NCBI RefSeq assembly: GCF_000711955.1
Contig: NZ_JONR01000033.1
Span: 1 to 56,498, forward strand
From: Nevskia soli DSM 19509
GTDB lineage: Bacteria > Pseudomonadota > Gammaproteobacteria > Nevskiales > Nevskiaceae
DNA: 56,498 nucleotides
Direction of reading: 5' to 3'
In this document: positions 1 to 8,188 of the stretch, in pieces
Position numbering within the stretch: position 1 is the first letter of the stretch
Layout: the number at the start of each line of letters is the position of its first letter
Notes under the pieces: generated by a model
What the model was told of the DNA's origin: nothing
Seen by the model: only the letters and a program-made list of their open reading frames with translations
Databases searched by the model: none
Made by a program: the position numbers and the translations under genes

Positions 1-377
1 TGCACGGCGGCGCGCTTGCGCTCGCGGGTGTAGCGATGGATGCGCGCCAGCAGGCGGCGGTCGCACCACTCCGCCGCGGTGGGCGCAGTGAAGCCGCCAC
101 GCATCACGGCACCCTCGGCTTCGAGCGCATACAGCGCGGCGAGCACTTCGTCGTTCTCCAGCGCCAGCGGCGCGGCAAGCTGCGTTTCGGTCACCGGGCC
201 GAGCAGTTCCATGCGGCTGCGCACGATCTCGCGCAAGGCCTCCTCCGCGTTCGGCTGCGTCGTCGACACGGCGCGTATCGGCGGCGTGGTCTTGAGCCCG
301 GGGAACAGCGCCAGGAATTCATGCAGGCGTTCGGCGGCGATTGTCCGGGCGCGTGGTCGGAACAAATAATCCTCCAT
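1..377 (-). CDS. Lhr-type winged-helix domain protein, partial at window edge
   Basis: The frame is open from an ATG at 377 to the window edge (about 125 residues). The segment ALREIVRSRMELLGPV, then EAEGAVMRGGF, then EWCDRRLLARIHRYTRER matches, from memory, the winged-helix region behind the helicase core of the Lhr DNA repair helicase (typically about 1400-1500 residues). The ATG has a GGAG seven bases upstream and lies 4 bases after the stop of the preceding gene, so it looks like the last visible gene of the leftward run. Odd: the helicase core expected N-terminal to this domain is absent, because the upstream DNA encodes an unrelated propeller protein. It could be a stand-alone domain protein or a 5'-truncated lhr remnant. 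The family match is fairly clear; intactness is unknown. Confidence 0.55.
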   Translation of the reverse strand, partial: MEDYLFRPRARTIAAERLHEFLALFPGLKTTPPIRAVSTTQPNAEEALREIVRSRMELLGPVTETQLAAPLALENDEVLAALYALEAEGAVMRGGFTAPTAAEWCDRRLLARIHRYTRERKRAAV

Positions 378-381
378 CGCC

Positions 382-1455
382 TTACTCCGCCTTCGGCACC
401 GGCATCCGCGCGAACTCCGAACGAATCACGCTGCCGAAATACAGCATGCCATTGGCCTCCTTGGCCGCGGTGATCGGCGCAAAGCTATCGCCCCGCGGGT
501 CCTGCAGATTGCGCACGACCTTGCCGTTCAGATCCAGCCCCAGCACGAACGCATGCCGCTCCGGCTTGGGCATCAGCGCCTGCGGCAAGCGCATGGTGAT
601 CTTGCGCAGGAACGGCAGGCCGGCGACGGCGTCGAGCAGCTTGTCGCGCGGCGCGTAGATCGCCAGCCAGAAAGTATCGCGGCCGTTGAAGCTGATGCCG
701 TCGGGAAGGCCGGGCAGGTTGGCGATGAAGACTTCGCTGCTGCCGGCCTTGTCGCCTTTCAACCAGTAGCGCAGCACGTCGTAGTTGCCGGTCTCGTTGA
801 CCAGCACGTAGGCATCGTCCGGGCCGACGGCGACGCCGTTGGCGAATTGCAGGCCGCTCAACAGCACCGCGGTCTTGCCGCTGGCGGGATCGTACTTGAG
901 CAGGCGGCCATGGCCGCCGTGTTCGATGACGTCGTCCACGCCCAGCATGGCGGTGCCGAACTTGCTGGACGCATCCGAGAAATAGATGTTGCCGTCCTGG
1001 GCCACGGCGACGTCGTCGGTGAAGCCGAAGGGCACACCGTCCGCGCTATTGGTCAGGGTCTCGATCTTGCCGTCGGGATGCAGGCGCAGCAGGCCCTTGA
1101 TGGCATCGGCGATGACCAGGTTGCCCTGCGCATCGTAGGCGTGGCCCTCGGGCCGGCCGCCGGTGTTGTTGAGGGTTTCGTGGCTCAAACCGTCCGCGGC
1201 ATAGCGCTCGACGCGGCCGTCCTTGTAGCCGACCACCATGCGGCCCTGCGCGTCGGGCGTTACCGTTTCCGGGCCTTCGCCGGCATTCACGCCCAGGTGT
1301 TCGACCCTGGCCAGGGCATCGTTGGGCGCATAAGGCCCGGCATAGGCGGGCGCGGACGGCGGGGTCCAGGCCAGCGGCTGGACCGGCACCGGCCAGAACA
1401 GCAGGTAGCCGACCAAGGCCAGCAGCAGCAGTACAACGAGGTGTTTGAGACGCAC
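382..1455 (-). CDS. SMP-30/strictosidine-synthase-like beta-propeller, membrane anchored
   Basis: About 357 residues from a GTG at 1455, chosen because AGGGGAG lies eight bases upstream and it places an N-terminal hydrophobic anchor (LKHLVVLLLLALVGYLLFW) first. The rest is a six-bladed propeller of the strictosidine synthase/SMP-30 type, with repeated blades such as EGPETVTPDAQGRM, TDDVAVAQDGNIYFSDASS, LQFANGVAVGPDD and LPDGISFNGRDTFW. Eukaryotic APMAP and bacterial homologues share the single anchor plus propeller layout; hydrolysis of lactones or esters is the usual guess, substrate unknown. The catalytic domain should face the periplasm. It starts 32 bases after the panE-like stop and ends 4 bases before the Lhr-like ATG, so it belongs to the leftward run. 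Confidence 0.8.
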   Translation of the reverse strand: MRLKHLVVLLLLALVGYLLFWPVPVQPLAWTPPSAPAYAGPYAPNDALARVEHLGVNAGEGPETVTPDAQGRMVVGYKDGRVERYAADGLSHETLNNTGGRPEGHAYDAQGNLVIADAIKGLLRLHPDGKIETLTNSADGVPFGFTDDVAVAQDGNIYFSDASSKFGTAMLGVDDVIEHGGHGRLLKYDPASGKTAVLLSGLQFANGVAVGPDDAYVLVNETGNYDVLRYWLKGDKAGSSEVFIANLPGLPDGISFNGRDTFWLAIYAPRDKLLDAVAGLPFLRKITMRLPQALMPKPERHAFVLGLDLNGKVVRNLQDPRGDSFAPITAAKEANGMLYFGSVIRSEFARMPVPKAE

Positions 1456-1487
1456 GGACAAGCTCCCCTTTATGGAATCGTCATCAG

Positions 1488-2519
1488 CTAGACCACCGCA
1501 CGCAACTCCGCCAACAAGGCCTCGCCGCTCCACTCGCGGCGCCCGCCTTTTTCAGCCTCGCGGATCAGCGCCAGCAGCTTTGCGTTGACCGGCGCCTGGC
1601 GGCCGAGGCGTTCGGCCAGGCGCAGCACTTCGCCGTTGATCCAGTCGACCTCGGTGGTGCGCCCGGCCTGCAGGTCTTCCCACATGGAGGAGCGTGCCAG
1701 AGGATCGATCTCCAGCATCTTGTTGGCGGCGCGGCGGAACACGGCGTCCGGCAGGCCCAGCATCAGGGGAATCCAGTGCGGCGGCAGCGGCGTCAGCTTG
1801 GCCGGCCTGATCTTCGCCGCATCGAGCAGGCCCAGGGCCTCGCGCTGTGCCAGCACCACGCAGAGACGATAGGCGCGCTGCGACAGTTGTTCCTGCAGGG
1901 GTTTGTCGGAAAGGGCGTTGACCGGGTTGTTGAGATTGAGCAGCAGCTTGGCCCACTGCACGGCCACCATGTCGGCATGCAGGTCCAGCGGCAGGCCGGC
2001 GAGGTCGAACAGCCCCCGGCAGGCGCGCAGCGCCGGATGATCGGTCGCCGCGAGATGACCTTCCGAACCCTGGTGGAAGGAGCCGCAGCCGCGATTGAGG
2101 ACGTTGAACGGCACCATGCCGTCGAGCACCGTGTGCCGCGGCAGGGCCTGGCGCAGCACTTCGGCATTGCCGATGCCATTCTGGAAGCTCACCACCACGG
2201 CATCCGCCTTGAGCACGGCGGCGAGTTCGCGACCGGCTTCGGCGGTATCGGCGGACTTCACCGTGACCAGTACGAGGTCCGCATCCGCCGCCGCATCCGG
2301 CGTCGTGGCGAAATGCAGGGCGGTGCGGCTGACGCGCTGGTCGGCGCCATGGAGGTCGGTGAGATGCAGGCCGTGACGGTCGAGCTCGGCCGCGAGGCGC
2401 GACCGGCCGATGAGCTGCACCGCCACGCCGGCGGCCTGCAGGCGGCCACCGATGTAGCAGCCGATGCTGCCGGCGCCGAAGACGCAGATGCGGGGGGATG
2501 CGCTGATGGGCGCGTTCAG
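1488..2519 (-). CDS. Ketopantoate reductase family protein (PanE/ApbA-like)
   Basis: About 343 residues. The N-terminal Rossmann motif ICVFGAGSIGCYIGG, the stretch ADLVLVTVKSADT, the segment VVVSFQNGIGN and the C-terminal domain with KLLLNLNNPVNAL are those of NADPH-dependent 2-dehydropantoate 2-reductases. The family contains many paralogues acting on other 2-keto acids, and the neighbours (class II aldolase, SMP-30-like) fit sugar-acid or keto-acid catabolism better than pantothenate synthesis, so no symbol is given. Start problem: no in-frame ATG, GTG or TTG lies close before the Rossmann motif. The best candidate is a CTG at 2519-2517 that overlaps the aldolase TGA as CTGA, leaving about 10 residues before the first strand. 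Family assignment is firm; the start codon is inferred. Confidence 0.85.
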   Translation of the reverse strand: MNAPISASPRICVFGAGSIGCYIGGRLQAAGVAVQLIGRSRLAAELDRHGLHLTDLHGADQRVSRTALHFATTPDAAADADLVLVTVKSADTAEAGRELAAVLKADAVVVSFQNGIGNAEVLRQALPRHTVLDGMVPFNVLNRGCGSFHQGSEGHLAATDHPALRACRGLFDLAGLPLDLHADMVAVQWAKLLLNLNNPVNALSDKPLQEQLSQRAYRLCVVLAQREALGLLDAAKIRPAKLTPLPPHWIPLMLGLPDAVFRRAANKMLEIDPLARSSMWEDLQAGRTTEVDWINGEVLRLAERLGRQAPVNAKLLALIREAEKGGRREWSGEALLAELRAVV

Positions 2520-3292
2520 GCGTCGTAACCCGGGTTGGCGCGATCTAGCTTGCGCAGCAGCGCCGGCCAGGCCAGCGCGCCGCCACCGCCAAGGGTGACC
2601 TTGGCCACCTGGGCCTGGGCCATGGCAAGGATCTTCTTGTCGATATGGATCAGCTCGCCGCCGCCGGACTGGGCACGCACCTGCACCATGCAGGCGGCCT
2701 CGAAGATGTACATGGCGACGAAGGCCTCGGCCACGGTCTGGCCGACGGTGAGCAGGCCGTGGTTGCGCAGCATGAAGAACACCTTGTCGCCGAGGTCGCG
2801 CACCAGGCGCGGCTTCTCGTCTTCCAGCAGGGCCACGCCCTCGTAGTCGTGGTAGGCCAGGGAGGACAGGACGAAGAAGGCCTGTTGCGAGATCGGCAGC
2901 ACGCCCTCCTTCTGCGCCGACACCGCCACGCCGTTGACCGAGTGGGTGTGCATCACGCACTTGGCGTCGCCGCGCGCGCCATGGACGCAGCTGTGGATGG
3001 TGAAGCCGGCGGGGTTCACCGGGTAGGGCGAGTCCATCACCTTTTTGCCGGCGGCGTCGATCTTGACCAGCGAGGAGGCGGTGATCTCCTCGAACATCAT
3101 GCCGTAGGGGTTGATCAGGAAGTGGTGCCCGGGCCCCGGCACCTTGGCGGTGATGTGGGTGAAGACCAGGTCGTCCCAGCCGTAGAGCGCCACCAAGCGG
3201 TAGGCGGCGGCGAGGTCGACGCGCGTCTGCCACTCGTCCTGGCTCACTTGCTGACGCACGTCCGACGGGGTCTTGATGGCTTGCACGCTCAT
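2516..3292 (-). CDS. Class II aldolase/adducin family protein
   Basis: 258 residues. The fold is that of class II aldolase/adducin (fuculose-phosphate aldolase family): an N-terminal segment WDDLVFTHITAKVPG, the phosphate-loop-like GMMFEEITASSLVKID, the zinc-binding HTHS of CVMHTHSVNG (two of the usual three His) and the later MLRNHGLLTVG that supplies the third His. Members cleave or epimerise phosphorylated sugars or decarboxylate sugar acids; this subgroup, without an obvious kinase nearby, has no certain substrate. It is first in the leftward run, and its stop overlaps the presumed CTG start of the reductase. The ATG at 3292 is preceded by CAGGAGC about six bases upstream. Confidence 0.88.
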   Translation of the reverse strand: MSVQAIKTPSDVRQQVSQDEWQTRVDLAAAYRLVALYGWDDLVFTHITAKVPGPGHHFLINPYGMMFEEITASSLVKIDAAGKKVMDSPYPVNPAGFTIHSCVHGARGDAKCVMHTHSVNGVAVSAQKEGVLPISQQAFFVLSSLAYHDYEGVALLEDEKPRLVRDLGDKVFFMLRNHGLLTVGQTVAEAFVAMYIFEAACMVQVRAQSGGGELIHIDKKILAMAQAQVAKVTLGGGGALAWPALLRKLDRANPGYDA

Positions 3293-3416
3293 GGCGCCTG
3301 CTCCTGGTTATTTTGGCCTGCTCTCATGGTAAGCGTTGGGCGCTGTCGTTGAGTGTCAAGCGGGTCACGCCGCCGCGGGTAAAAATGACCTATCCCGGAA
3401 GGAAAGGAAAGTGCAC

Positions 3417-4235
3417 ATGACGGCGGCTGACGGAAAGGTGCTGTTCATCACCGGCGCCGCGCGCGGCATCGGCGCGGAGACGGCGCGTGAGGCGGTGCGG
3501 CGGGGTTACCGCGCGGTACTGGCGGACATCGACGGTACGGGCGCGGCGGCGCTGGCCCAGAAGCTCGGCGAGGCCGCCTTCGGCCTGGCGCTGGACGTAC
3601 GCGACCCGGCGCAATGGCAGGCTGCGCTGGACCAGGCCTGGCGGCACTTCGGCCGGGTCGACGTGCTGATCAACAATGCCGGCGTGGTGCACACCGGCTA
3701 CGTGCTGGATGTTTCGCTCGAGCAGCACCGACACACGGTGGAGGTGAATTACCTGGGCAATATCGCCGGGGTGCTGGCGGCGTTGCCGCGCTTCATCGCG
3801 CAAGGCCACGGCCACCTCATCACCATCTGCAGCCTCACCACCTACATGCCTTTCCCCAGCCTGGCCAGCTATGCCGGCACCAAGCACGCGCTGCGCGGCT
3901 TTCACCATTCGCTTGCCTGGGAGTACCGCAAGCAGCCGCTGCACTTCACCATCGTCTACCCGCCCGCGGTGGAGACGCCGATGCTGGAGCAGGAAGCGCA
4001 GGACGACAGCGCCGCCGCCGCCTTCGGCGAGCCGGCGATCACGCCGGACGTGATGGCGCGCGCCATCGTCGGCGCGGTGGCGAAGCGGCCGCGCGAAGTC
4101 ACCGTGCCGGCTTTCCAGGGTTGGCTGCTGCGCGCTTTCGGCGCCTTCGGCTGGATCATGCGCATCGTGCTGGCGGACCTGGAGAAGCACGGCCGGAAGA
4201 ACCTGGCGGCGCGGCGGGCCAAGGCGCGCGGCTGA
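3417..4235 (+). CDS. Short-chain dehydrogenase/reductase (SDR)
   Basis: 272 residues from the ATG at 3417, preceded by a purine-rich Shine-Dalgarno stretch (GGAAGGAAAGGAAAG). Classical SDR features are present: cofactor motif TGAARGIG at about 12-19, NNAG in DVLINNAGVV, and the catalytic Tyr152/Lys156 in SYAGTK. The Asp in LADIDGTGAA after strand 2 suggests NAD(H) preference. The C-terminal part is extended and hydrophobic (WLLRAFGAFGWIMRIVL), as in membrane-associated SDRs such as 3-ketodihydrosphingosine reductase-like proteins, which is a possible but unproven assignment. It is divergent from the aldolase operon. Confidence 0.85.
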   Translation: MTAADGKVLFITGAARGIGAETAREAVRRGYRAVLADIDGTGAAALAQKLGEAAFGLALDVRDPAQWQAALDQAWRHFGRVDVLINNAGVVHTGYVLDVSLEQHRHTVEVNYLGNIAGVLAALPRFIAQGHGHLITICSLTTYMPFPSLASYAGTKHALRGFHHSLAWEYRKQPLHFTIVYPPAVETPMLEQEAQDDSAAAAFGEPAITPDVMARAIVGAVAKRPREVTVPAFQGWLLRAFGAFGWIMRIVLADLEKHGRKNLAARRAKARG

Positions 4236-4533
4236 AGCATGGCATGCGCCGGCCCGGCCGGTCCCTGCTATGTACGTTACCGCACAGACGGTCTTGGCCA
4301 CGACGCACAATCTGCGGCCTACAGATTCCAGCCGATCGCGGGCCGCAGACGCGCACCTTGCAAGCGCCTCGTCCGCATCCGGCATAGGGAAACAGGATTC
4401 TGAGCTTGGCCCCGTCCCCCGATGGGGGTTTTTTTTGGCCCGGCGCCCATCCTTCGTGCAATGCGCAAAAATGACCGCCTTCGCAGGCGCGATTCATTGT
4501 GTTACAGGACACTAGGGCTCCAAGGAAACAACG
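4236..4533. other. Intergenic region with one terminator and the 4534 gene leader
   Basis: Nearly 300 bases without a convincing gene. It contains a short rho-independent terminator (4416-4436) about 180 bases after the SDR stop, and a leader with AAGGAAAC just before the next ATG. No RNA gene was recognised. Confidence 0.5.
4416..4436 (+). terminator. Rho-independent terminator
   Basis: CCCCC-GAT-GGGGG followed by eight T residues. The stem is short but pure GC with a good T tract; it would end transcripts from the SDR gene before the next promoter. Confidence 0.7.
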
Positions 4534-5577
4534 ATGGGCACCATACTCGTCACCGGCGGCTCCGGCTTCATCGGCAGCCATACCATCCTGCAACTCCTGG
4601 CCGCGGGCCACACGGTACGCACCACGGTGCGCAGCCTGAAGCGCGAAGGCGAGGTGCGCGCCATGCTCAGGACCGGCGGCGCCGAGCCGGGTGAGCGCCT
4701 GTCCTTCTTCGCCGCCGACCTGGAACGCGACGCGGGCTGGGCGGAAGCCGTCGCCGGCTGCGATTACGTGCTGCACCTGGCCTCGCCCTTCCCCTCCGGC
4801 GCGCCGAAGCACGAGGACGAGCTGATCGTGCCCGCGCGCGAAGGCGCGCTGCGCGTGCTGCGGGCGGCGCGGGACGCGGGAGTCAGGCGCGTGGTGCTGA
4901 CTTCCTCTTTCGCGGCGATGGGCTATGGCCACAGCAAGCGGACCACGCCATTCACCGAGGCGGACTGGACCAATCTCGAGGTGAGGGTGCCCGCCTACGT
5001 GAAGTCGAAAACCCTGGCCGAACGCGCGGCCTGGGACTTCATCGCCCGGGAAGGCCGCGGCCTGGAGCTCGTCGCGGTCAATCCGGTAGCCGTGTTCGGC
5101 CCGGTGCTGGGACCGGACTTCTCGTCCTCGATACAGTTGCTCAAACAGATGTTGCTGGGCGCCATGCCCGGCTGCCCTCGGTTGTACTTCGGTGTGGTCG
5201 ATGTGCGCGACGTGGCCGACCTGCACCTGCGCGCCATGACGCATCCCGCCGCCGTGGGTGAACGCTTCCTCGCCGCCGCCGGCGATTTCATGTCGATGTT
5301 CGAAATCGCGGAGGTGCTGAAGCGCCGCATGGGCGAGGCGGGCCGCAAGGTACCCGCGCGGCAGCTTCCGGATTGGCTGGTACGCACCACGGCGTTGTTC
5401 AGCCCCGCGCTACGGCAGGTGCTGCCGGAACTCGGCAAGGTGAAGAACGGCAGCAACGACAAGGCCCGGCGGGTACTGGGCTGGGCGCCGCGGCCGAACG
5501 AGGAGGCGATCGTCGCGACGGCGGAAAGCCTGCTGCGGCTCGGGCTGCTGAAGAGCAATCCGGAAAAAACCGCATAG
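4534..5577 (+). CDS. NAD(P)-dependent reductase, dihydroflavonol-4-reductase-like
   Basis: 347 residues. An extended-SDR epimerase/DFR protein: glycine-rich TGGSGFIG at 7-14, CDYVLHLASPFP, RVVLTSSFAAMGYG and catalytic Tyr155/Lys159 in YVKSK, then NPVAVFGPVLG. This subgroup (aldehyde reductase/DFR, as in yeast GRE2) reduces aldehydes or ketones with NADPH; the physiological substrate is not predictable. AAGGAAAC lies before the ATG. It stands between the terminator upstream and a PEP-mutase-like gene 188 bases downstream on the same strand. Confidence 0.87.
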   Translation: MGTILVTGGSGFIGSHTILQLLAAGHTVRTTVRSLKREGEVRAMLRTGGAEPGERLSFFAADLERDAGWAEAVAGCDYVLHLASPFPSGAPKHEDELIVPAREGALRVLRAARDAGVRRVVLTSSFAAMGYGHSKRTTPFTEADWTNLEVRVPAYVKSKTLAERAAWDFIAREGRGLELVAVNPVAVFGPVLGPDFSSSIQLLKQMLLGAMPGCPRLYFGVVDVRDVADLHLRAMTHPAAVGERFLAAAGDFMSMFEIAEVLKRRMGEAGRKVPARQLPDWLVRTTALFSPALRQVLPELGKVKNGSNDKARRVLGWAPRPNEEAIVATAESLLRLGLLKSNPEKTA

Positions 5578-5765
5578 GGATTCCGGAACCGCGTTGCGCC
5601 GTAACCGGAGGCGATCCTGTCGCCGGCCAGGCTGCATCAGGGCCGATACGGCGGTCATGGACTGCCGCCTTGGAAAGCAGCAGACAACGGGTTGCCGAGG
5701 GAGGAAAATCATCTCGTCCGGCAACGAAGCGGCAGGCCCCCGCCCGCCGCACCCTGGAGTCCGCC

Positions 5766-6614
5766 ATGCCAAGCATCAAGGAACATCGCGCCGCCATGCG
5801 GCGGCTGCACCAGGAGGGCTGCTTCGTCATCCCCAATCCCTGGGACGTGGGCAGCGCGCGCTACCTGCAAAGCCTGGGCTTCAAGGCCCTGGCCACCACC
5901 AGCTCCGGCGCCGCCTGGAGCGTGGGCATGCCCGACAACAACATCACGCTGGGCATGGCGCTGGCGCATATCCAGGGCATGGTCGAGGCCAGCGACGTGC
6001 CGGTCAACGCCGACTTCGAAAGCGGCTTCGCCAGCGACGCAGTGGGCGTGGCGCGCAACGTGGTGCTGTGCCTGGAAACCGGCGTGGCGGCGCTGTCCAT
6101 CGAGGATTCGCGGCGCGATCCGCAACGGCCGTTGTACGAAGTGGCCGAGGCGGTGGAACGCATTGCCGCCGCCCGCGCGGCGATCGACGAACGCGGCGGC
6201 GAAGCCCTGCTGGTGGGCCGCGCCGAATGTTTCCTCACCGGGCATGCCTCTCCGCTGAAGGAAGCGATCCTGCGTCTGCAGGCCTATGCGGACGCCGGTG
6301 CCGACGTGCTCTACGCGCCCGGCGCCAAGACCCGCGAGGAGGTGAAGCTGCTGGTGCGGGCGGTGGCACCCAAGCCGCTCAACGTGCTGACCGTACCGGC
6401 GATGCGACTGAGCGTGGCCGAGCTGGCGGATCTGGGCGTGCGCCGCATCAGCGTCGGCGGCGCGCTGGCGCGCTCGGCCTGGGGCGGCTTCATGCGCGCG
6501 GCGCAGGAGATCGCGCAGCAGGGCAGCTTCGATGCACTCGGCGAAGCGGCCTCGGGCGCGGCGCTGGACAAGTTCTTCGGCGAGGACCAGGCGCGGCGCA
6601 AGACGCCGCGCTGA
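5766..6614 (+). CDS. Isocitrate lyase/PEP mutase family protein
   Basis: 282 residues; the ATG at 5766 has TGGAG six bases upstream, and the conserved IPNPWDVGSARYL begins about 20 residues in. The motif set VNADFESGFA, GVAALSIEDSRRDP, VGRAECFL and GADVLYAPGAK marks the PEP mutase/ICL superfamily (carboxyphosphonoenolpyruvate mutase/oxaloacetate decarboxylase-like group), TIM barrels that make or break C-C or C-P bonds at 2-oxo acids with Mg. The KKCGH-type loop of true isocitrate lyases is not present, so it is not a glyoxylate-cycle ICL. No phosphonate genes are nearby. Confidence 0.85.
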   Translation: MPSIKEHRAAMRRLHQEGCFVIPNPWDVGSARYLQSLGFKALATTSSGAAWSVGMPDNNITLGMALAHIQGMVEASDVPVNADFESGFASDAVGVARNVVLCLETGVAALSIEDSRRDPQRPLYEVAEAVERIAAARAAIDERGGEALLVGRAECFLTGHASPLKEAILRLQAYADAGADVLYAPGAKTREEVKLLVRAVAPKPLNVLTVPAMRLSVAELADLGVRRISVGGALARSAWGGFMRAAQEIAQQGSFDALGEAASGAALDKFFGEDQARRKTPR

Positions 6615-6623
6615 AAAGCCGGG

Positions 6624-7076
6624 CTACTTGCAGACGTCGCTACCCTTGTCGAAGACGATGCGCCACACGCCCGGCGCTTCCAGCCGCCAGATGGAATTGA
6701 AGGTGGCGATCAGCTTGCCTTGCGGGTTGTAGACCGGGCCGCTGCTCAACGCCAGCGTGCCGGAGTCCAGCACCTCGACGTGTTCCGGGTTCCACGAGAA
6801 CGGCGCGGCCGCCTTGGCGAAGTAGGGCTTCCAGGCGTCCGCCACCGCCTGCTTGCCGCGCAGCACGCTCGGATCGGAGAAGAACACGGCCTCTTCCGAC
6901 AGGTGCGCGGCGAAGGCGACATGGTCGCGGTCGGCCATGGATTTGGCGAAGGCCCGCTCGGTTTCCATCACCTGCTTTTGCAGTTCCGCCCTCTCCTGAA
7001 CCGGCTGCGGGGCGACACCGGCACAGCCGGCAAGCAAGGCCACCGCGGCAAGCAGCGAGACAATTTTGATACGCAT
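6624..7076 (-). CDS. DUF4440/SnoaL-like (NTF2 fold) lipoprotein
   Basis: 150 residues from an ATG at 7076 with AGGGG upstream. The N-terminus is a lipoprotein signal (LLAAVALLAGC, Cys about 18), so it is probably attached to a membrane and faces the periplasm. The mature part is a cone-shaped NTF2-like domain: MADRDHVAFAAHLSEEAVFFSDPSV, then AWKPYFAKAAAPFSWNPEHVEV and the terminal SIWRLEAPGVWRIVFDKG. Proteins of this kind act as small enzymes or ligand binders; no function is inferred. It converges on the PEP-mutase-like gene, 9 bases apart. Confidence 0.8.
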   Translation of the reverse strand: MRIKIVSLLAAVALLAGCAGVAPQPVQERAELQKQVMETERAFAKSMADRDHVAFAAHLSEEAVFFSDPSVLRGKQAVADAWKPYFAKAAAPFSWNPEHVEVLDSGTLALSSGPVYNPQGKLIATFNSIWRLEAPGVWRIVFDKGSDVCK

Positions 7077-7251
7077 CCCTGATTCCCCTTTTGTCATGTG
7101 CGCCCGGCCGCACGCCGTCCCCTGCGGTGTGCCGGCCGATGCGCTTGGATGCCCCAGGAAGGCTACAGGTTTGTAACCCATGCCCGCCGCGTACCGGATG
7201 CGCTACCCTTGCCGCCGCGGCCCGGCGCCGCACTCAGGAGACGGCTCCGCA

Positions 7252-8175
7252 ATGATCGTACGCTCGAAGCTGAACTGGTTTCGCATGATCTTCGCCTGGC
7301 GCGGTTCGATCCTGCCGAAAATCCTGCCGCGGCTGACAGTGATCCTGATCCTGGGCGTGGTGGCCGTGCCGGCCCACCAGCTGTTGCTGTCACGCCTGGC
7401 GCTGGACCTCAACATTCAGCCTTTCACCCTGGTCGGCATCGCGCTCGCCATCTTCCTGGGGTTCCGCAACACCGTCAGTTACGACCGCTACTGGGAAGCG
7501 CGCCGCTTGTGGGGACAACTGCTCAACGTCGTGCGTGCCCTCGGCCGCCAGGCGCTGACCCAGACGCAATGGGCGCCGGACGGGGCGGAGGCGCGGCGCT
7601 TCGTGCTGGGGCTGGCGGCGTTCTCCTATGCGCTGAAACACCAGCTGCGCCGCAGCGATCCCGCCGCGGAGCTGAAGGACTTGCTGCCCGCCGGGGTGCT
7701 GCCGGGCGTGCTTGCCGCGCGCTTCCGCCCGATGGCGATCCTGCTGCTGCTGGGCCAACAGCTCGGCCAGTCACGGCGCGAGGATCGCGTCAGCGAGATG
7801 ATGGCGCACGCGATGGAACGCAATCTCGATCAGCTCGCCGAAGTAGTCGGCGGCTGCGAGCGCATCCAGAACACGCCGATTCCGATGCCTTACGCCGTGC
7901 TGCTGCACCGCACGGTATACGTGTACTGCATGCTGCTGCCGTTCGGCCTGGCTTCGGCCATCGGCTGGCTGACGCCGCTGTTCGCGGTATTCATCTCGTA
8001 CACGTTCATCGCACTCGACGCCATCGCAGATGAAATCGAGGAGCCGTTCGGCGTCGACCCCAACGACCTGCCGCTCAATACCCTGAGCCTGATGATCAAG
8101 TCCACGCTGCTGGAGATGCTCGGCGACCCGCTGCCGCCGCTGCCGGAAATCCCCAGGGACTACGTCCTGCTGTAA
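7252..8175 (+). CDS. Bestrophin family (UPF0187/YneE-like) membrane protein
   Basis: 307 residues; start at ATG 7252 (GGAG twelve bases upstream), which places the family opening MIVRSKLNWFRMIF first. Hallmarks are FLGFRNTVSYDRYWEARRLWG after the first membrane pair, the hydrophobic pair around 225-260 (LLPFGLASAIGWLTPLFAVF) and the cytoplasmic IEEPFGVDPNDLPL. Bacterial bestrophins form pentameric channels; a bacterial homologue was shown to pass cations, whereas animal ones are chloride channels. It converges with the sugar-dehydrogenase-like gene, 13 bases between the stops. Confidence 0.9.
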   Translation: MIVRSKLNWFRMIFAWRGSILPKILPRLTVILILGVVAVPAHQLLLSRLALDLNIQPFTLVGIALAIFLGFRNTVSYDRYWEARRLWGQLLNVVRALGRQALTQTQWAPDGAEARRFVLGLAAFSYALKHQLRRSDPAAELKDLLPAGVLPGVLAARFRPMAILLLLGQQLGQSRREDRVSEMMAHAMERNLDQLAEVVGGCERIQNTPIPMPYAVLLHRTVYVYCMLLPFGLASAIGWLTPLFAVFISYTFIALDAIADEIEEPFGVDPNDLPLNTLSLMIKSTLLEMLGDPLPPLPEIPRDYVLL

Positions 8176-8188
8176 CGCAGTCGCGCAC

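Noticed and set aside
36..473. Plus-strand frames at the left edge
   Set aside because: Antisense to the Lhr-like and SMP-30-like genes, both of which have family motifs.
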